Of a stretch of 64,000 nt of DNA, positions 16,449 through 25,425 are shown piece after piece. Both the position numbers and the translations under genes were made by a program. Numbering within the stretch: position 1 is the first letter of the stretch; every line of letters begins with the position of its first letter. Where the stretch lies: the NCBI RefSeq assembly GCF_900215295.1, contig NZ_OCMF01000004.1, positions 248,001 through 312,000 on the forward strand, read 5' to 3'. Source of the DNA: Salinimicrobium sediminis. Lineage in GTDB: Bacteria > Bacteroidota > Bacteroidia > Flavobacteriales > Flavobacteriaceae. The notes under the pieces are model-generated. The model did not search any database and was not told where the DNA came from. It saw only the letters and a program-made list of their open reading frames with translations.

Positions 16449-16477
16449 AAACTCTCCCCTTTGGGAGAGTTTTTTTG
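16449..16477 (+). terminator. Intrinsic terminator of hup
   Basis: AACTCTCCC (16450-16458), a CTTT loop, GGGAGAGTT (16463-16471), then a T-run. Confidence 0.92.
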
Positions 16478-16557
16478 TTAAATAAATTAATACGGCATTT
16501 GAAGCTGAACAATAATTTTTTAGTTTTAATAGAAAGATCGCAGAAACTCATGAAAAT

Positions 16558-17118
16558 ATGACTACACTAAAACCTGCCAAAGGATTACTGTTAATTGCCG
16601 AGCCTGCCATCACGGGGGATCTTTCATTTAATCGCTCTGTGGTCTTGATCGCAGATCATACCAAAAGCGGCTCCATTGGTTTTATCCTGAACAAAGAACT
16701 GGATTTCACCCTGCGCGACCTCCTGCCCGAAATTAAAGGTAACTTCAAAGTCTATAACGGCGGACCGGTGGAGCAGGATAACCTCTACTTCATTCATAAA
16801 GTACCGGATCTTATTCCCGACAGTATTGAAATAGCCAGCGGCATTTACTGGGGTGGAAATTTTGAAGTCGTGAAAGGTTTGATCAATGAAAATCTTATTA
16901 GCGCAAATGAGATCAAATTCTTCCTTGGGTATTCCGGATGGGATTGTGAACAGTTAAATGAAGAACTCAATGCACATTCCTGGATCGTTGCCGAAAATCA
17001 TGACCATAAAGACATTTTGAACAGGAAGCCGAGAACCTTCTGGAAAGATAAGATGATGCAGCTGGGGGGCAATTACATGATATGGTCTAACGCTCCCGAA
17101 AATCCATCCTACAACTAA
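16558..17118 (+). CDS. yqgE: YqgE/AlgH family protein
   Basis: 186 residues. The family opens with KGLLLIAEPAITGDLSFNRSVVLIADH and has the conserved SIGFILNKELDFTL, YNGGPVEQDNLYFIH and FLGYSGWDCEQLNEEL blocks, so membership is secure. The molecular function is unestablished; in many bacteria it neighbours yqgF/ruvX, but here ruvX is 40 kb away. It is convergent with the class IV aminotransferase gene, the two ORFs overlapping by 4 nt. Confidence 0.92.
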   Translation: MTTLKPAKGLLLIAEPAITGDLSFNRSVVLIADHTKSGSIGFILNKELDFTLRDLLPEIKGNFKVYNGGPVEQDNLYFIHKVPDLIPDSIEIASGIYWGGNFEVVKGLINENLISANEIKFFLGYSGWDCEQLNEELNAHSWIVAENHDHKDILNRKPRTFWKDKMMQLGGNYMIWSNAPENPSYN

Positions 17119-17960
17119 CTTAGCCGGGCTAAAGTATTTAATCTCCCCAGCAAAGTTTTGGCAACTTCGTTGCTGTATTCCTTTTTCCGGTATTTACTCA
17201 CCGGTTGAATTCCTACTCCAACATTTGTTATAAAAATTTCATCTGCCTTCTGAAGCTCAAAGGGAGAGACCGAAGCCTCTTCTATTTGGTAATCGGGAAG
17301 CTTTTTAACGATCTCCAGGATCTTTCCGCGGGTAATACCTTTTAGACAGCCATCGGTCAATGGCGGCGTCTTAATAACCTTATCCTTTACCAGGAAAATA
17401 TTGCCATTTAAAGCTTCCACAACATTCTTTTGTTCATTGATGAGGAAACAATTATCATATTCATTCTCTTTAGCGTAGATACTTCCTAAAATGTTTATAG
17501 CCCTGTTATTTGTCTTTAAAGTAGAAAGAAGCCCTGCGGTGACGTAATGGTCCTTAAAAAGCTCTAGTTCGTAAAATTGCTCATTGAGCAGGTAGAAAGC
17601 ATCGGGAAGTGCCGAAGCTGTGATCAGGTAATCTATTTCATTAGTGGCAGGAGCGTACAAACCGCCTTCTTTTCTATACACGGTGAATTTTACCCTTGCA
17701 GCCGATCCGGAAAGTCCATTTTCCTCCACAAGTTGTTGAATTTCGCTTTCAAGAAATTCAGGAGAAAAATTAAGCGGGATCTCCATTCTCATGATGCGCA
17801 TGGAAGCCATAAGCCTAAAATAATGATCCTCCCAAAAAATGATCCTGCCATTAATTACTCTTAGGGTCTCAAAAAGTGCATCTCCATATGCAAACCCCCT
17901 GTTAGTAATTGAAAGAGCAGCCTCTTCTTTTTCTCTAATTTCTCCGTTTATATTAACCAT
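17115..17960 (-). CDS. Class IV PLP aminotransferase (aminodeoxychorismate lyase/BCAT-like)
   Basis: 281 residues. Fold-type IV signatures are present: NRGFAYGDALFETLRV at the N-terminus, the PLP-lysine region LLSTLKTNNRAINIL, NVVEALNGNIFLV and PLTDGCLKGITRGKIL. Length and motifs fit PabC-like aminodeoxychorismate lyase or a D-amino-acid/branched-chain aminotransferase, and sequence alone does not decide between them. The ATG follows directly after the T-tract of the upstream gene's terminator, and a promoter box lies across that hairpin (17984-17991). Confidence 0.88.
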   Translation of the reverse strand: MVNINGEIREKEEAALSITNRGFAYGDALFETLRVINGRIIFWEDHYFRLMASMRIMRMEIPLNFSPEFLESEIQQLVEENGLSGSAARVKFTVYRKEGGLYAPATNEIDYLITASALPDAFYLLNEQFYELELFKDHYVTAGLLSTLKTNNRAINILGSIYAKENEYDNCFLINEQKNVVEALNGNIFLVKDKVIKTPPLTDGCLKGITRGKILEIVKKLPDYQIEEASVSPFELQKADEIFITNVGVGIQPVSKYRKKEYSNEVAKTLLGRLNTLARLS

Positions 17961-17961
17961 A

Positions 17962-17983
17962 AAAAAACCCGTTTAAAAACGGG
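17962..17983 (-). terminator. Terminator of the START-like gene, abutting the next start codon
   Basis: On the minus strand CCCGTTT-TTA-AACGGG is followed by seven T residues and then immediately by ATG (17960). Confidence 0.75.
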
Positions 17984-17991
17984 CAAAGTTA
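17984..17991 (-). promoter_or_regulatory. Putative -7 element (TAACTTTG) of the class IV aminotransferase gene
   Basis: Perfect TAnnTTTG on the minus strand. The expected transcription start falls inside the upstream gene's terminator hairpin. Confidence 0.5.
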
Positions 17992-18010
17992 GTATTTAAT
18001 AAAGGAATTA

Positions 18011-18397
18011 TTAAACAGATCCCAATACTTGTTTGAGATCTGACATCATGTTTTCCCATAGCATTTTCCCTTCTTCAATTTCATCTTCATCGGCAAAATC
18101 GGTCACCATGATAGACACATCTTTGGTGATCTCATCTACCTGAATTCGCAATTCGAAGTAATAAGGTGTATCCTCATCAGCTAACCAGCGAAATTTTATT
18201 CTTTCTCCGGTTTTTTTACTCACCAGTTTTGCCTTCTCTTCACTGCCATTCCAGATAAATGTGAAAAGTTCTCCACGGGAGTTCACATTATCTGCATACC
18301 ATTCACTTAGACCCGAGGGTGTTGCAATATAATTGTATAATAAGGAAGGGGAAGCCTGGATTGGAAATTCCATTTCATACTTGATCTTATCGTCCAT
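18011..18397 (-). CDS. START-like/SRPBCC domain protein
   Basis: 128 residues from the ATG at 18397; the in-frame TTG at 18424 adds nine unconserved residues. The sequence has the helix-grip pattern of small SRPBCC proteins: YEMEFPIQASPSLLYNYIATPSGLSEWYAD, then antiparallel strands and a long C-terminal helix (EEGKMLWENMMSDLKQVL). Such proteins bind hydrophobic ligands. No ligand or pathway can be inferred here. It is soluble, and a hairpin terminator follows. Confidence 0.82.
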   Translation of the reverse strand: MDDKIKYEMEFPIQASPSLLYNYIATPSGLSEWYADNVNSRGELFTFIWNGSEEKAKLVSKKTGERIKFRWLADEDTPYYFELRIQVDEITKDVSIMVTDFADEDEIEEGKMLWENMMSDLKQVLGSV

Positions 18398-18482
18398 TCT
18401 TCGGTTTTGATTAGTTTCGGGCAATATAAATATTAATTATTAACCTAAAAAGAAATCAAATTAAATAATTCCCAAAAGATAG

Positions 18483-18513
18483 TTTGTGGCAAGACAAATT
18501 GTTTTTATATTTG
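18483..18513 (+). promoter_or_regulatory. Promoter of tRNA-Met
   Basis: TTTG (18483-18486), 19 nt, TATATTTG (18506-18513). This is a perfect Bacteroidota housekeeping promoter about 50 nt before the mature tRNA. Confidence 0.8.
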
Positions 18514-18564
18514 CACCCGCTAAAAGAAAGCAAGGGCTTTGCAGCCGCTATCTTTGGAGTATTT

Positions 18565-18638
18565 GGCGAGGTAGCTCAGTTGGTTAGAGCGTCGGATTCA
18601 TAACCCGGAGGTCACGAGTTCAAATCTCGTTCTCGCTA
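18565..18638 (+). tRNA. tRNA-Met (CAT)
   Basis: Cloverleaf: acceptor GGCGAGG/TCTCGCT with a G-T pair at each end, D arm GCTCAGTTGGTTAGAGC, anticodon loop TTCATAA (anticodon CAT), and T arm ACGAG-TTCAAAT-CTCGT. CCA is not encoded. The D-arm and closed acceptor suggest elongator Met rather than initiator, though a tRNA-Ile2 (lysidine-modified CAT) cannot be fully excluded by eye. Confidence 0.93.
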
Positions 18639-18642
18639 CAAG

Positions 18643-18672
18643 AAAAAACCCCTTGAAAAAAGGGGTTTTTTT
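18643..18672 (+). terminator. Terminator of tRNA-Met
   Basis: AAAACCCCTT-gaaaa-AAGGGGTTTTTTT starts 5 nt after the tRNA. Confidence 0.92.
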
Positions 18673-18777
18673 ATGCCTTATTTTAAATAAATTCTTCTTC
18701 ATCTGCTTTTCCGAAAAAGAAACTACATTAGATTTTGAAGCCGTCTCCAATTCTTTTATTTTTAAGGAAAAAGAAAA

Positions 18778-19314
18778 ATGCCTGCTTCCCCGCCCTCGAA
18801 AATCATATGGACCATTGGCCATTCTACCCGCTCTATTCAGGAATTTCTGGATCTCCTCAAGGCTCACCAAATTGAGGTATTGGCAGATGTAAGGCGATAC
18901 CCAGGCTCCCACAAATTCCCTCACTTCAGCAAAGAAAATCTGGAACAATCATTACCCAAAGACGGCATTGAATATCTGCACTTTGAAAAGCTTGGCGGCC
19001 GTAGAAAAGGGGATCCGGATTCCAAAAATTCTGCCTGGCGGCTTCCGTCTTTCAGAGCTTATGCAGATTATATGGAAACTGAAGAATTTGCCGAAGCAGC
19101 AAAAGAGTTGCAGGAATCAGCCGCAAAAAAAAGAGTCGTATATATGTGTTCAGAAGCCGTATGGTGGAGTTGCCATCGCGCTTTAGTTTCAGATTATCTA
19201 AAGATTAGAGGTTGGGAAGTGCGGCATATCATGGGACCGGGGAAAACCACAGAACATCCTTACACAAAACCGGCTAAAATTATTGATGACCAATTACATT
19301 ACAGCAAATTATAA
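18778..19314 (+). CDS. DUF488 family protein
   Basis: 178 residues. The family pattern is clear: IWTIGHSTRSIQEFLDLLKAH, LADVRRYPGSHKFPHF, the LGGRRKG loop, and the C-terminal MCSEAVWWSCHRALVSDYL with the conserved Cys/Trp-Cys-His cluster and LIRHI-type ending. DUF488 proteins are small cytosolic proteins of uncertain, possibly nucleic-acid-related, function. The gene stands alone behind tRNA-Met and converges with the Usp gene 7 nt away. Confidence 0.88.
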   Translation: MPASPPSKIIWTIGHSTRSIQEFLDLLKAHQIEVLADVRRYPGSHKFPHFSKENLEQSLPKDGIEYLHFEKLGGRRKGDPDSKNSAWRLPSFRAYADYMETEEFAEAAKELQESAAKKRVVYMCSEAVWWSCHRALVSDYLKIRGWEVRHIMGPGKTTEHPYTKPAKIIDDQLHYSKL

Positions 19315-19321
19315 AACTGAT

Positions 19322-20125
19322 CTACTTATGCAGCACCAAAATAGGTAATTGATTCGCTACCTGGGAATAAAGACCCTGTTTGGTATGTAAGAGTTCTCCA
19401 CAAATATTAATATTACGTCCCAGCAAAATGATCAAGTCAAAATTCTTTTGTAGCACCTCCAACTTCTCCCTGGAAAAAGCCCGGGATTTTTCAAGCTTTG
19501 TAATATTAACCCGCCTGTTAGATATCTCTTCAACAAGATGGTCATATAATATTGGTGTTAGCTGTACAGATTGTCCGTTTATCACTTCCACCACGGTTAG
19601 CGACGCATTTTCGGCAATACCGGGTTGTTTTAACATCGAAAGATTCTCCTTATTAACTTCAATTCCCGAATCTATAGGGAAAATCATTCTGTGAGGTTCA
19701 CGATACCTGGTGTTTTCTGAAACTGCAAGAATATTGCACCTTATCTTGGTGATCACCTCAAAGGTGTGATTTCCAATTATAGTGTTGGGAGAATGGCCTT
19801 TGTTGGCTGCACCCATCACAATGAGATCGATCTTCTTCTCTTCAACAAACTTCCTGGCAGCGCCCACCAGATTATCCTCGGAATAGATAACCGAAAATTT
19901 ATGATCCGGATTTTTAGTAAGTGCTTTTAATTCTTCAACCCGCGCGTTAAGTTTCCCAAGAGCCAGCTGCCGTGTATGTTGATGCGCACTTTCCGGCTCA
20001 TTTGGATGAAAAAGCCTGATGTTAAGCAGGTGAAAATGGACGGGAATACTGCTTAAAAACTGTACAGCATAACTACCGGCATTTTTTGCCACCTCAGAAA
20101 GATCTGTAAGTACTAATACATTCAT
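19322..20125 (-). CDS. Universal stress protein with two Usp domains
   Basis: 267 residues. The first Usp domain (1-140) begins MNVLVLTDLSEVAKNAGSYA and carries the ATP-binding G-x2-G-x9-G-S/T-type motif as MGAANKGHSPNTIIGNHT. The second (about 145-267) begins HRMIFPIDSG and is degenerate, lacking a clear nucleotide motif. Tandem Usp proteins respond to stress and energy state; the specific role is unknown. It has its own transcription unit, facing DUF488. Confidence 0.85.
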   Translation of the reverse strand: MNVLVLTDLSEVAKNAGSYAVQFLSSIPVHFHLLNIRLFHPNEPESAHQHTRQLALGKLNARVEELKALTKNPDHKFSVIYSEDNLVGAARKFVEEKKIDLIVMGAANKGHSPNTIIGNHTFEVITKIRCNILAVSENTRYREPHRMIFPIDSGIEVNKENLSMLKQPGIAENASLTVVEVINGQSVQLTPILYDHLVEEISNRRVNITKLEKSRAFSREKLEVLQKNFDLIILLGRNINICGELLHTKQGLYSQVANQLPILVLHK

Positions 20126-20255
20126 GGTCTGAATTAAACGTACAATAGTAAAAGGATTTAAAATGACGAAAAATGATTAAGATCATTTTATCCAAATTAA
20201 ACTTCTCTATCAAACAAAAGATTTTTTATAGTTTTAAAACCTCTAACCAAAATTT

Positions 20256-20570
20256 ATGAGTGAAAAAACCCTGAGGTTTATAGGAGGACACCTCATAGGA
20301 CCTCTCAGCGCAACTATACCCCTGGCCACTTTGCGTGTCTCCTCTAGTAAGCTGGTCATCAGGTCATTTTTTGCTGCTGCCGAATTAAAAGCGTCAGAAG
20401 TCACAGCACTTAAAGAGGTAATTTTCATACCCTTTCTGGGACAGGGCATAAAGATCATTCATAACCAACCTCAGCTGCCAAAGACCATTATCTTCTGGAG
20501 CCTTAAAAATCCGGAAAAATTGATCCAAGCTATTAATGATAAAGGGTTTGTTCCAGAAGGGGTCCAATAA
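20256..20570 (+). CDS. Hypothetical protein, possible PH-like fold
   Basis: 104 residues, ATG at 20256. Coding character is supported by codon choice and an amphipathic pattern, with FIGGHLIGPLSATIPLATLRVSSSKLVIRS giving three to four beta strands and NPEKLIQAINDKGFVP a C-terminal helix. This resembles small bacterial pleckstrin-homology-like proteins, but I cannot assign it to a named family. No signal peptide. It precedes an aldo/keto reductase gene by 118 nt. Confidence 0.65.
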   Translation: MSEKTLRFIGGHLIGPLSATIPLATLRVSSSKLVIRSFFAAAELKASEVTALKEVIFIPFLGQGIKIIHNQPQLPKTIIFWSLKNPEKLIQAINDKGFVPEGVQ

Positions 20571-20688
20571 AATATGTTTCTGAAATGGGTTCAAAAATGG
20601 CATTTCTGAAACCTCTTCTTGCTGAAAATTTCTCTGCACAATTTTAATTTTCGGAAGCTTCCTTGTATCTTCAGGAAAAACACCGGAA

Positions 20689-21624
20689 ATGAAAAAGATA
20701 CAGCTCGGAAACACAGATCTGCATACCCCGCCAATCATTTTCGGTGGAAATGTCTTTGGCTGGACGCTCGATAAAACCGAATCCTTCAAAATGCTGGACA
20801 AGCTTCTTGACAAAGGATTCAGTTTTATTGATACTGCCGACTCCTATTCGCATTGGGCTCCCGGAAACCGCGGGGGAGAAAGCGAAACCATCATTGGTAA
20901 CTGGATGAAAGATAGTGGTGTAAGAAAACAGGTCACAATTGCTACCAAAGTAGGTTCCAATCCCGGGAAAGAAGGCAGGGACGTCTCTAAAGATTATATC
21001 ATAAAAGCGGCTGAAGACTCCCTGAGACGATTAAGAACAGAAACCATTGATCTTTATTTTACTCACTGGGACAATGAAAATACTCCCGTAGAGGAAACGC
21101 TGGCGGCTTATGAGCAGTTGCTAAAACAGGGGAAGATAAGGAACATTGGTGCCTCTAATCTCTCTCCCGGCCGAATTAGGGAGTCCATGAAAGCTTCCGA
21201 AGAAAACGGGCTGCCAGGATACCAGGTGTTGCAACCTGAATATAACCTGGTTGAAAGAGAAAAATTCGAGAAAGAATACCTGCCCCTGGTGAAAGAATTT
21301 AACCTTGCAGTTACACCTTATTTTGCCCTGGCCAGTGGATTTCTTACAGGAAAATATCGTAGGGCAGAAGATCTTAGAGGTGACAGAAAAGAAATGGTCA
21401 AAAAATATTTTAACGACAAAGGCCTTAGGCTTTTAAAAATACAGGATGAGATCGCAAAAGAACACCAGGTATCCAATGCGGCAGTTGCTTTAGCCTGGCT
21501 CATGCAAAGACCAGGAATTACTGCCCCTATAGCAAGTGCGACAAAAGAGAGCCATTTGGTTGCTTTTGAAGAAGCAGTCAACATTGAACTCTCAAGTGAA
21601 GAAATGAAAAACCTGGATTTATAG
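20689..21624 (+). CDS. Aldo/keto reductase (YajO/Tas-like branch)
   Basis: 311 residues. The tetrad is visible: Asp-Tyr in FIDTADSYSHW, Lys in TIATKVGSN, His in LYFTHWDNENT. NIGASNLSPGRI and QPEYNLVER are typical of the potassium-channel-beta/YajO-like branch, distinct from the reductase at 8181. It is a cytosolic NADPH-dependent oxidoreductase of unknown substrate, probably monocistronic. Confidence 0.92.
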   Translation: MKKIQLGNTDLHTPPIIFGGNVFGWTLDKTESFKMLDKLLDKGFSFIDTADSYSHWAPGNRGGESETIIGNWMKDSGVRKQVTIATKVGSNPGKEGRDVSKDYIIKAAEDSLRRLRTETIDLYFTHWDNENTPVEETLAAYEQLLKQGKIRNIGASNLSPGRIRESMKASEENGLPGYQVLQPEYNLVEREKFEKEYLPLVKEFNLAVTPYFALASGFLTGKYRRAEDLRGDRKEMVKKYFNDKGLRLLKIQDEIAKEHQVSNAAVALAWLMQRPGITAPIASATKESHLVAFEEAVNIELSSEEMKNLDL

Positions 21625-21693
21625 AACAGGGATTTTTTGGGTAAAAATAGTTTACCCACGCTCAAATTTAGAATGGAGTTTTATACTGAGTCG

Positions 21694-22326
21694 TTAGCTG
21701 AGGCTAACAAGACCATTGATAAGCTGTTGACTATGTTCCCGGTATTCTTCCAGAAGATTTTGAGAAGTGAAAGTGATAAATTGTACCGTTCCCGAAGAAT
21801 TAGAAAAAAAGTAGCCGGCATAGGCGATCTTCATTCCATCCATAGTCCCGAACAGTTCAAGGTATAGTACCTTTTGGCCGTTTACCATGCGATATTCCTG
21901 TTTAACAACATGAACATCAGGTGCGATTTGCCGCGCATTTTGCAGGGCAATATTTTTCATGGTTTCCAGTGGCACCTCGATCTTTTCGGTGATGATCACC
22001 CCATACAGGTCCTCCCCTTTTAAAGCAACCTCATATTCTGCATCGGGATTGTCCTGTGGTTCTCCAAAAGACCAGAGCTTTGGATCTAACCAAAACCCCA
22101 CATTTACCCGTTTGCTCTTAAGAAGAAAAGAAGCAGTTTCACTTTTTGAAAATTCCATGGAATTAGTAGGAATGTTTACTGCGGCAGCTTCTTCTTTATT
22201 TACGTAGGTATAAGTACCATCGCTGTTGAGCATGACTTCCTGCCCCGTATCGGTTATAGCCCTGGTCTGGGCATAAATACATAGTGGGAAGCTTAGAATT
22301 AGGAATAAAAGAGAATAAGTTTTCAT
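21694..22326 (-). CDS. Secreted hypothetical protein (DUF3157-like)
   Basis: 210 residues with a signal peptide (MKTYSLLFLILSFPLCIYAQ). The mature start, RAITDTGQEVMLNSDGTYTYV, is a motif seen at the N-terminus of several Bacteroidota secreted proteins. The rest is an alpha/beta domain with a GVIITEKIEVPLETMKNIAL block. It may be periplasmic, and no catalytic residues stand out. The DUF3157 assignment is from memory of the N-terminal pattern only. Confidence 0.7.
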   Translation of the reverse strand: MKTYSLLFLILSFPLCIYAQTRAITDTGQEVMLNSDGTYTYVNKEEAAAVNIPTNSMEFSKSETASFLLKSKRVNVGFWLDPKLWSFGEPQDNPDAEYEVALKGEDLYGVIITEKIEVPLETMKNIALQNARQIAPDVHVVKQEYRMVNGQKVLYLELFGTMDGMKIAYAGYFFSNSSGTVQFITFTSQNLLEEYREHSQQLINGLVSLS

Positions 22327-22405
22327 TACTGGCTTGGGTTAGAATTACTAAATTAACATTATTTTAGTAAATCACAAGCCGGTTCGAGGAAGAAGATCCT
22401 TTCTG

Positions 22406-23776
22406 TTATTCCAGTTTATCTTTCAAATCTTCGAAAGACACCGCAGCCTGTTCTCCGGTCTTCATATTCTTTAAGGTAAACATCTTGTTATCAATTTCTT
22501 CGGCTCCTGCCAGGATCACAAATGGCACTTCCCGTTTATTGGCGTGGTTCATTTGTTTTTTCATCTTAGCTTCTTCGGGATAAAGTTCGACAGCAACTCC
22601 CGCAGCCCGTAATTCCTTTATAGCCTTTAAACAGTACAGGCTTTCTTTTTCCCCAAAATTGATAAAAAGTGCCTTTATATTTCCGGTTACGGTTTCCGGG
22701 AAAAGGTCAAGTTCTTCCAACACCAGATATATCCTGTCCAGGCCAAAAGAAATACCCACCCCGCTCATGCCGCTCATCCCAAAAATTCCGGTGAGGTCAT
22801 CATATCTTCCGCCGCCACCAATAGATCCCATGGCCACTCCTTTTGGGGCTGCCACTTCAAAAATAGCCCCGGTATAATAGTTAAGTCCGCGGGCAAGGGT
22901 CACATCAAGGTCAAGAGTGGCAGTATTTAGCTTCAGCTCATCAATGGCGCTGTTAATGAATTCCAACTCCTCAATCCCTTTACGGCCAATTTCTGAAGTT
23001 TCTAAAATTTGTTTTAATACCTCTGTTTTTTCTGAAAAGTTTCCTTTGAGTCCAAAGACCTTCTGAATCTTCTGAATAGCTTCCGAAGAAATTCCCTTCT
23101 CCTGCATTTCCTTTTTTACACCCTCTTCCCCAATTTTATCAAGTTTATCAAGGGCAACTGTGAAATCGATAAGCTTATCCGACTCACCAATGACTTCAGC
23201 AAAGCCGGAAAGCACTTTCCTGTTGTTGATCTTGATGGTAACCCCATTAAGACCAAGGGCAGTAAAAACAGCATCATAAAGCTGCACGAACTCCACCTCC
23301 TGCCACAGGCTGTCACTGCCTACAACATCGGCATCACATTGAAAGAATTCTCTAAAACGACCTTTTTGAGGCCTGTCTGCACGCCACACCTGCTGGATCT
23401 GGTATCTCTTAAAAGGGAATTCAATTTCATTCCTGTGCTGGACAACATATCTCGCAAAAGGCACGGTAAGATCGTAACGCAGGGCTTTTTCACTAATGGA
23501 AGCAGTAAGTTTATTACTATCCTTTTCAGCATAAGCCTGCTCATTTGCCTTCTGTAAAAAATCTCCAGAATTAAGGATCTTAAAAATAAGCCTGTCGCCT
23601 TCCTCGCCATACTTCCCCATAAGGGTTTCACTATTTTCAAAACTTGGAGTTTCAATAGGCTGAAATCCGAATTTTTCAAACTGTCCCCTGATACTGTTGA
23701 TGATATAATTTCTTTTAGCCACTTCGGCGGGAGAGAAGTCGCGGGTACCTTTGGGAATGGAAGGTTTTTGTGCCAT
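22406..23776 (-). CDS. hisS: Histidyl-tRNA synthetase
   Basis: 456 residues from the ATG at 23776; the longer frame adds nine residues. It is a class II synthetase: [15 protein letters not shown] opens the protein, motif 2 is [13 protein letters not shown], the histidine-specific loop is [14 protein letters not shown] with [16 protein letters not shown], and motif 3 is [13 protein letters not shown]. The C-terminal anticodon-binding domain follows residue 365. It charges tRNA-His. It is a single gene. Confidence 0.97.
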   Translation of the reverse strand: MAQKPSIPKGTRDFSPAEVAKRNYIINSIRGQFEKFGFQPIETPSFENSETLMGKYGEEGDRLIFKILNSGDFLQKANEQAYAEKDSNKLTASISEKALRYDLTVPFARYVVQHRNEIEFPFKRYQIQQVWRADRPQKGRFREFFQCDADVVGSDSLWQEVEFVQLYDAVFTALGLNGVTIKINNRKVLSGFAEVIGESDKLIDFTVALDKLDKIGEEGVKKEMQEKGISSEAIQKIQKVFGLKGNFSEKTEVLKQILETSEIGRKGIEELEFINSAIDELKLNTATLDLDVTLARGLNYYTGAIFEVAAPKGVAMGSIGGGGRYDDLTGIFGMSGMSGVGISFGLDRIYLVLEELDLFPETVTGNIKALFINFGEKESLYCLKAIKELRAAGVAVELYPEEAKMKKQMNHANKREVPFVILAGAEEIDNKMFTLKNMKTGEQAAVSFEDLKDKLE

Positions 23777-23905
23777 TTTTGGATCTGTTTCTTTAGAGCG
23801 CAAATATCTGAAAAATTAAAAGAATGCCTGCAACAGACTGCGATCTCAATTTTTCTGTAACAACCGTACAGCAAATGCGTCTAACTCCTAAACTGAAACC
23901 TTCTA

Positions 23906-25144
23906 ATGTTTCCACTTTTTAAAGAAAATGTTCGTATTGCCTTTTTCTCTATAAGGAGCCAGGTACTGCGTACGGTGCTTACGGTAATGATCATCGCTAT
24001 TGGGATCACTGCCCTGGTTGGAATTCTAAGTGCTATTGCCGCGCTGGAAAATACCATCACGAGTGATTTTGCTTCTATGGGTTCCAATACTTTTAATTTG
24101 CAACGCTATGACTCCCAAATAAGGATCAACGGCGGAGAGCGGGAAAAGGTAAATCCGGTTATCGGCTATAGAGAAGTAAAGGATTTTAAAGAAAACTACG
24201 AATTTCCTCAAACCAAGGTCTCCATCTCTTTTACAGGCACCTCGGGAGCTGAGATAAAACATGAGAGCGATAAGACTGACCCTGAAGCCAGTGTGCTGGG
24301 AGTGAATGAAAATTATATATCTAACTCCGGACTAAATGTGGAAAAAGGTCGGGATTTCAGCATTTTTGATATTGAGAACAATAACAATGTGGCAATTGTT
24401 GGCGCAGATATTACTAACGGACTGCTGGAAGGAAGAGATCCCCTGGACAAAGTGATTTCTGTAAGGGGAGTAAAATTCCGAATTATTGGAACTCTTGAGT
24501 CCAAAGGTTCTACCTTCGGAAATAATCAGGATCTAAGGGTACTCATCCCCATTCAGGTTGCCAGGTCAATCTTTACACAACCGGAGATCAACTACAACAT
24601 CAGCGTGCGGGTAGAAAATAAGGAAATGCTGGAGGGGGCTCAGGATGAGGCTATCATGACTTTTAGAAATATTCGCGGACTTAGCCCTGTAGAAGAAAAT
24701 AATTTTGGTCTTGCAAAAAGCGATGACCTCATCAACCGTATCTTTTCCATCACCCAATATCTCAATATTGCGGCATGGGTGATCTCCATAATTACCATTT
24801 TTGGATCTTCCATAGCTTTAATGAACATCATGCTGGTATCTGTGAGTGAACGCACCCGGGAAATTGGGGTTAGAAAGGCTCTTGGAGCCAAGAAAAACAC
24901 CATTGCTATGCAGTTTTTCATGGAAACTCTCATTATTGGCCAGCTGGGCGGGCTCCTCGGGATTTTCTTCGGAGTCTTGATTGGCTTTGGAGTATCAAAA
25001 GCTGTAGGTTTTGATTTTACAACTCCGTGGATGGCTGTGCTCTGGGCAACAGGGATCACTTTGGTAGTAGCCGTACTCGCCGGAAGTTATCCCGCCGCAA
25101 AAGCTGCAAAACAGGATCCTATTGAGTCGCTGAGATACGAATAA
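23906..25144 (+). CDS. MacB/FtsX-type ABC transporter permease
   Basis: 412 residues with the MacB architecture. TM1 is near residues 18-45 (TVLTVMIIAIGITALVGIL), a large extracytoplasmic domain covers about 50-270, and three TM helices follow in the C-terminal FtsX domain, with RTREIGVRKALGAKKNTI and ESLRYE. Such permeases work as mechanotransmitters with a MacB-type ATPase and often a membrane fusion protein. Neither is adjacent here, so the ATPase partner must be encoded elsewhere. Confidence 0.9.
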   Translation: MFPLFKENVRIAFFSIRSQVLRTVLTVMIIAIGITALVGILSAIAALENTITSDFASMGSNTFNLQRYDSQIRINGGEREKVNPVIGYREVKDFKENYEFPQTKVSISFTGTSGAEIKHESDKTDPEASVLGVNENYISNSGLNVEKGRDFSIFDIENNNNVAIVGADITNGLLEGRDPLDKVISVRGVKFRIIGTLESKGSTFGNNQDLRVLIPIQVARSIFTQPEINYNISVRVENKEMLEGAQDEAIMTFRNIRGLSPVEENNFGLAKSDDLINRIFSITQYLNIAAWVISIITIFGSSIALMNIMLVSVSERTREIGVRKALGAKKNTIAMQFFMETLIIGQLGGLLGIFFGVLIGFGVSKAVGFDFTTPWMAVLWATGITLVVAVLAGSYPAAKAAKQDPIESLRYE

Positions 25145-25145
25145 A

Positions 25146-25180
25146 GTGAGCAGTATTCAGTGCTCAGTATTCAGTACTCT
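25146..25180 (+). repeat. Iterated 3'-end module C (permease copy)
   Basis: Beginning 2 nt after the permease stop: gagcagtattcagtgctcag and tattcagtactc. It matches the minus-strand copy just after the GT2 stop (43064 downward). Confidence 0.6.
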
Positions 25181-25188
25181 TTAGCTCA

Positions 25189-25218
25189 AGGTTTAAGGGC
25201 TAAAGTTTAAAGGTTCAG
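25189..25218 (+). repeat. Iterated module D, followed by other degenerate words
   Basis: aaggtttaagggctaaag and tttaaagg resemble the hpf and ruvX 3' modules. The rest of the gap to 25370 holds further degenerate words (gacgaatctgcgaaatctgt) and the half-site tgaattcgtggc (25347-25358) also found at the ends of the element at 30402-30528. Confidence 0.45.
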
Positions 25219-25373
25219 GTTTTCGAGTGCGGGTTGCATCTGAAGTGATCCGAGGGATCTGACGAATCTGCGAAATCTGTGGGAAAAATTATACGGGTTA
25301 AGTCATTCTAAAAGTCTCTTTCCATTGGCCAAAAAGAAAAAATTGGTGAATTCGTGGCAAAAAAGTTTCTGCA

Positions 25374-25402
25374 CAAAAAAACCACCTAAAGAGGTGGCTT
25401 TT
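25374..25402 (-). terminator. Terminator of ndk
   Basis: On the minus strand GCCACCT-CTTT-AGGTGG is followed by a run of seven T, 24 nt after the stop. Confidence 0.85.
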
Positions 25403-25425
25403 AATAAAGTATTTTCCGGAAAATC

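Noticed and set aside
18598-18948. Minus-strand ORF of 116 codons ending ARTRFELVTSGL
   Set aside because: Its end is the reverse translation of tRNA-Met, a well-known source of false proteins, and it lies opposite DUF488 and the tRNA.
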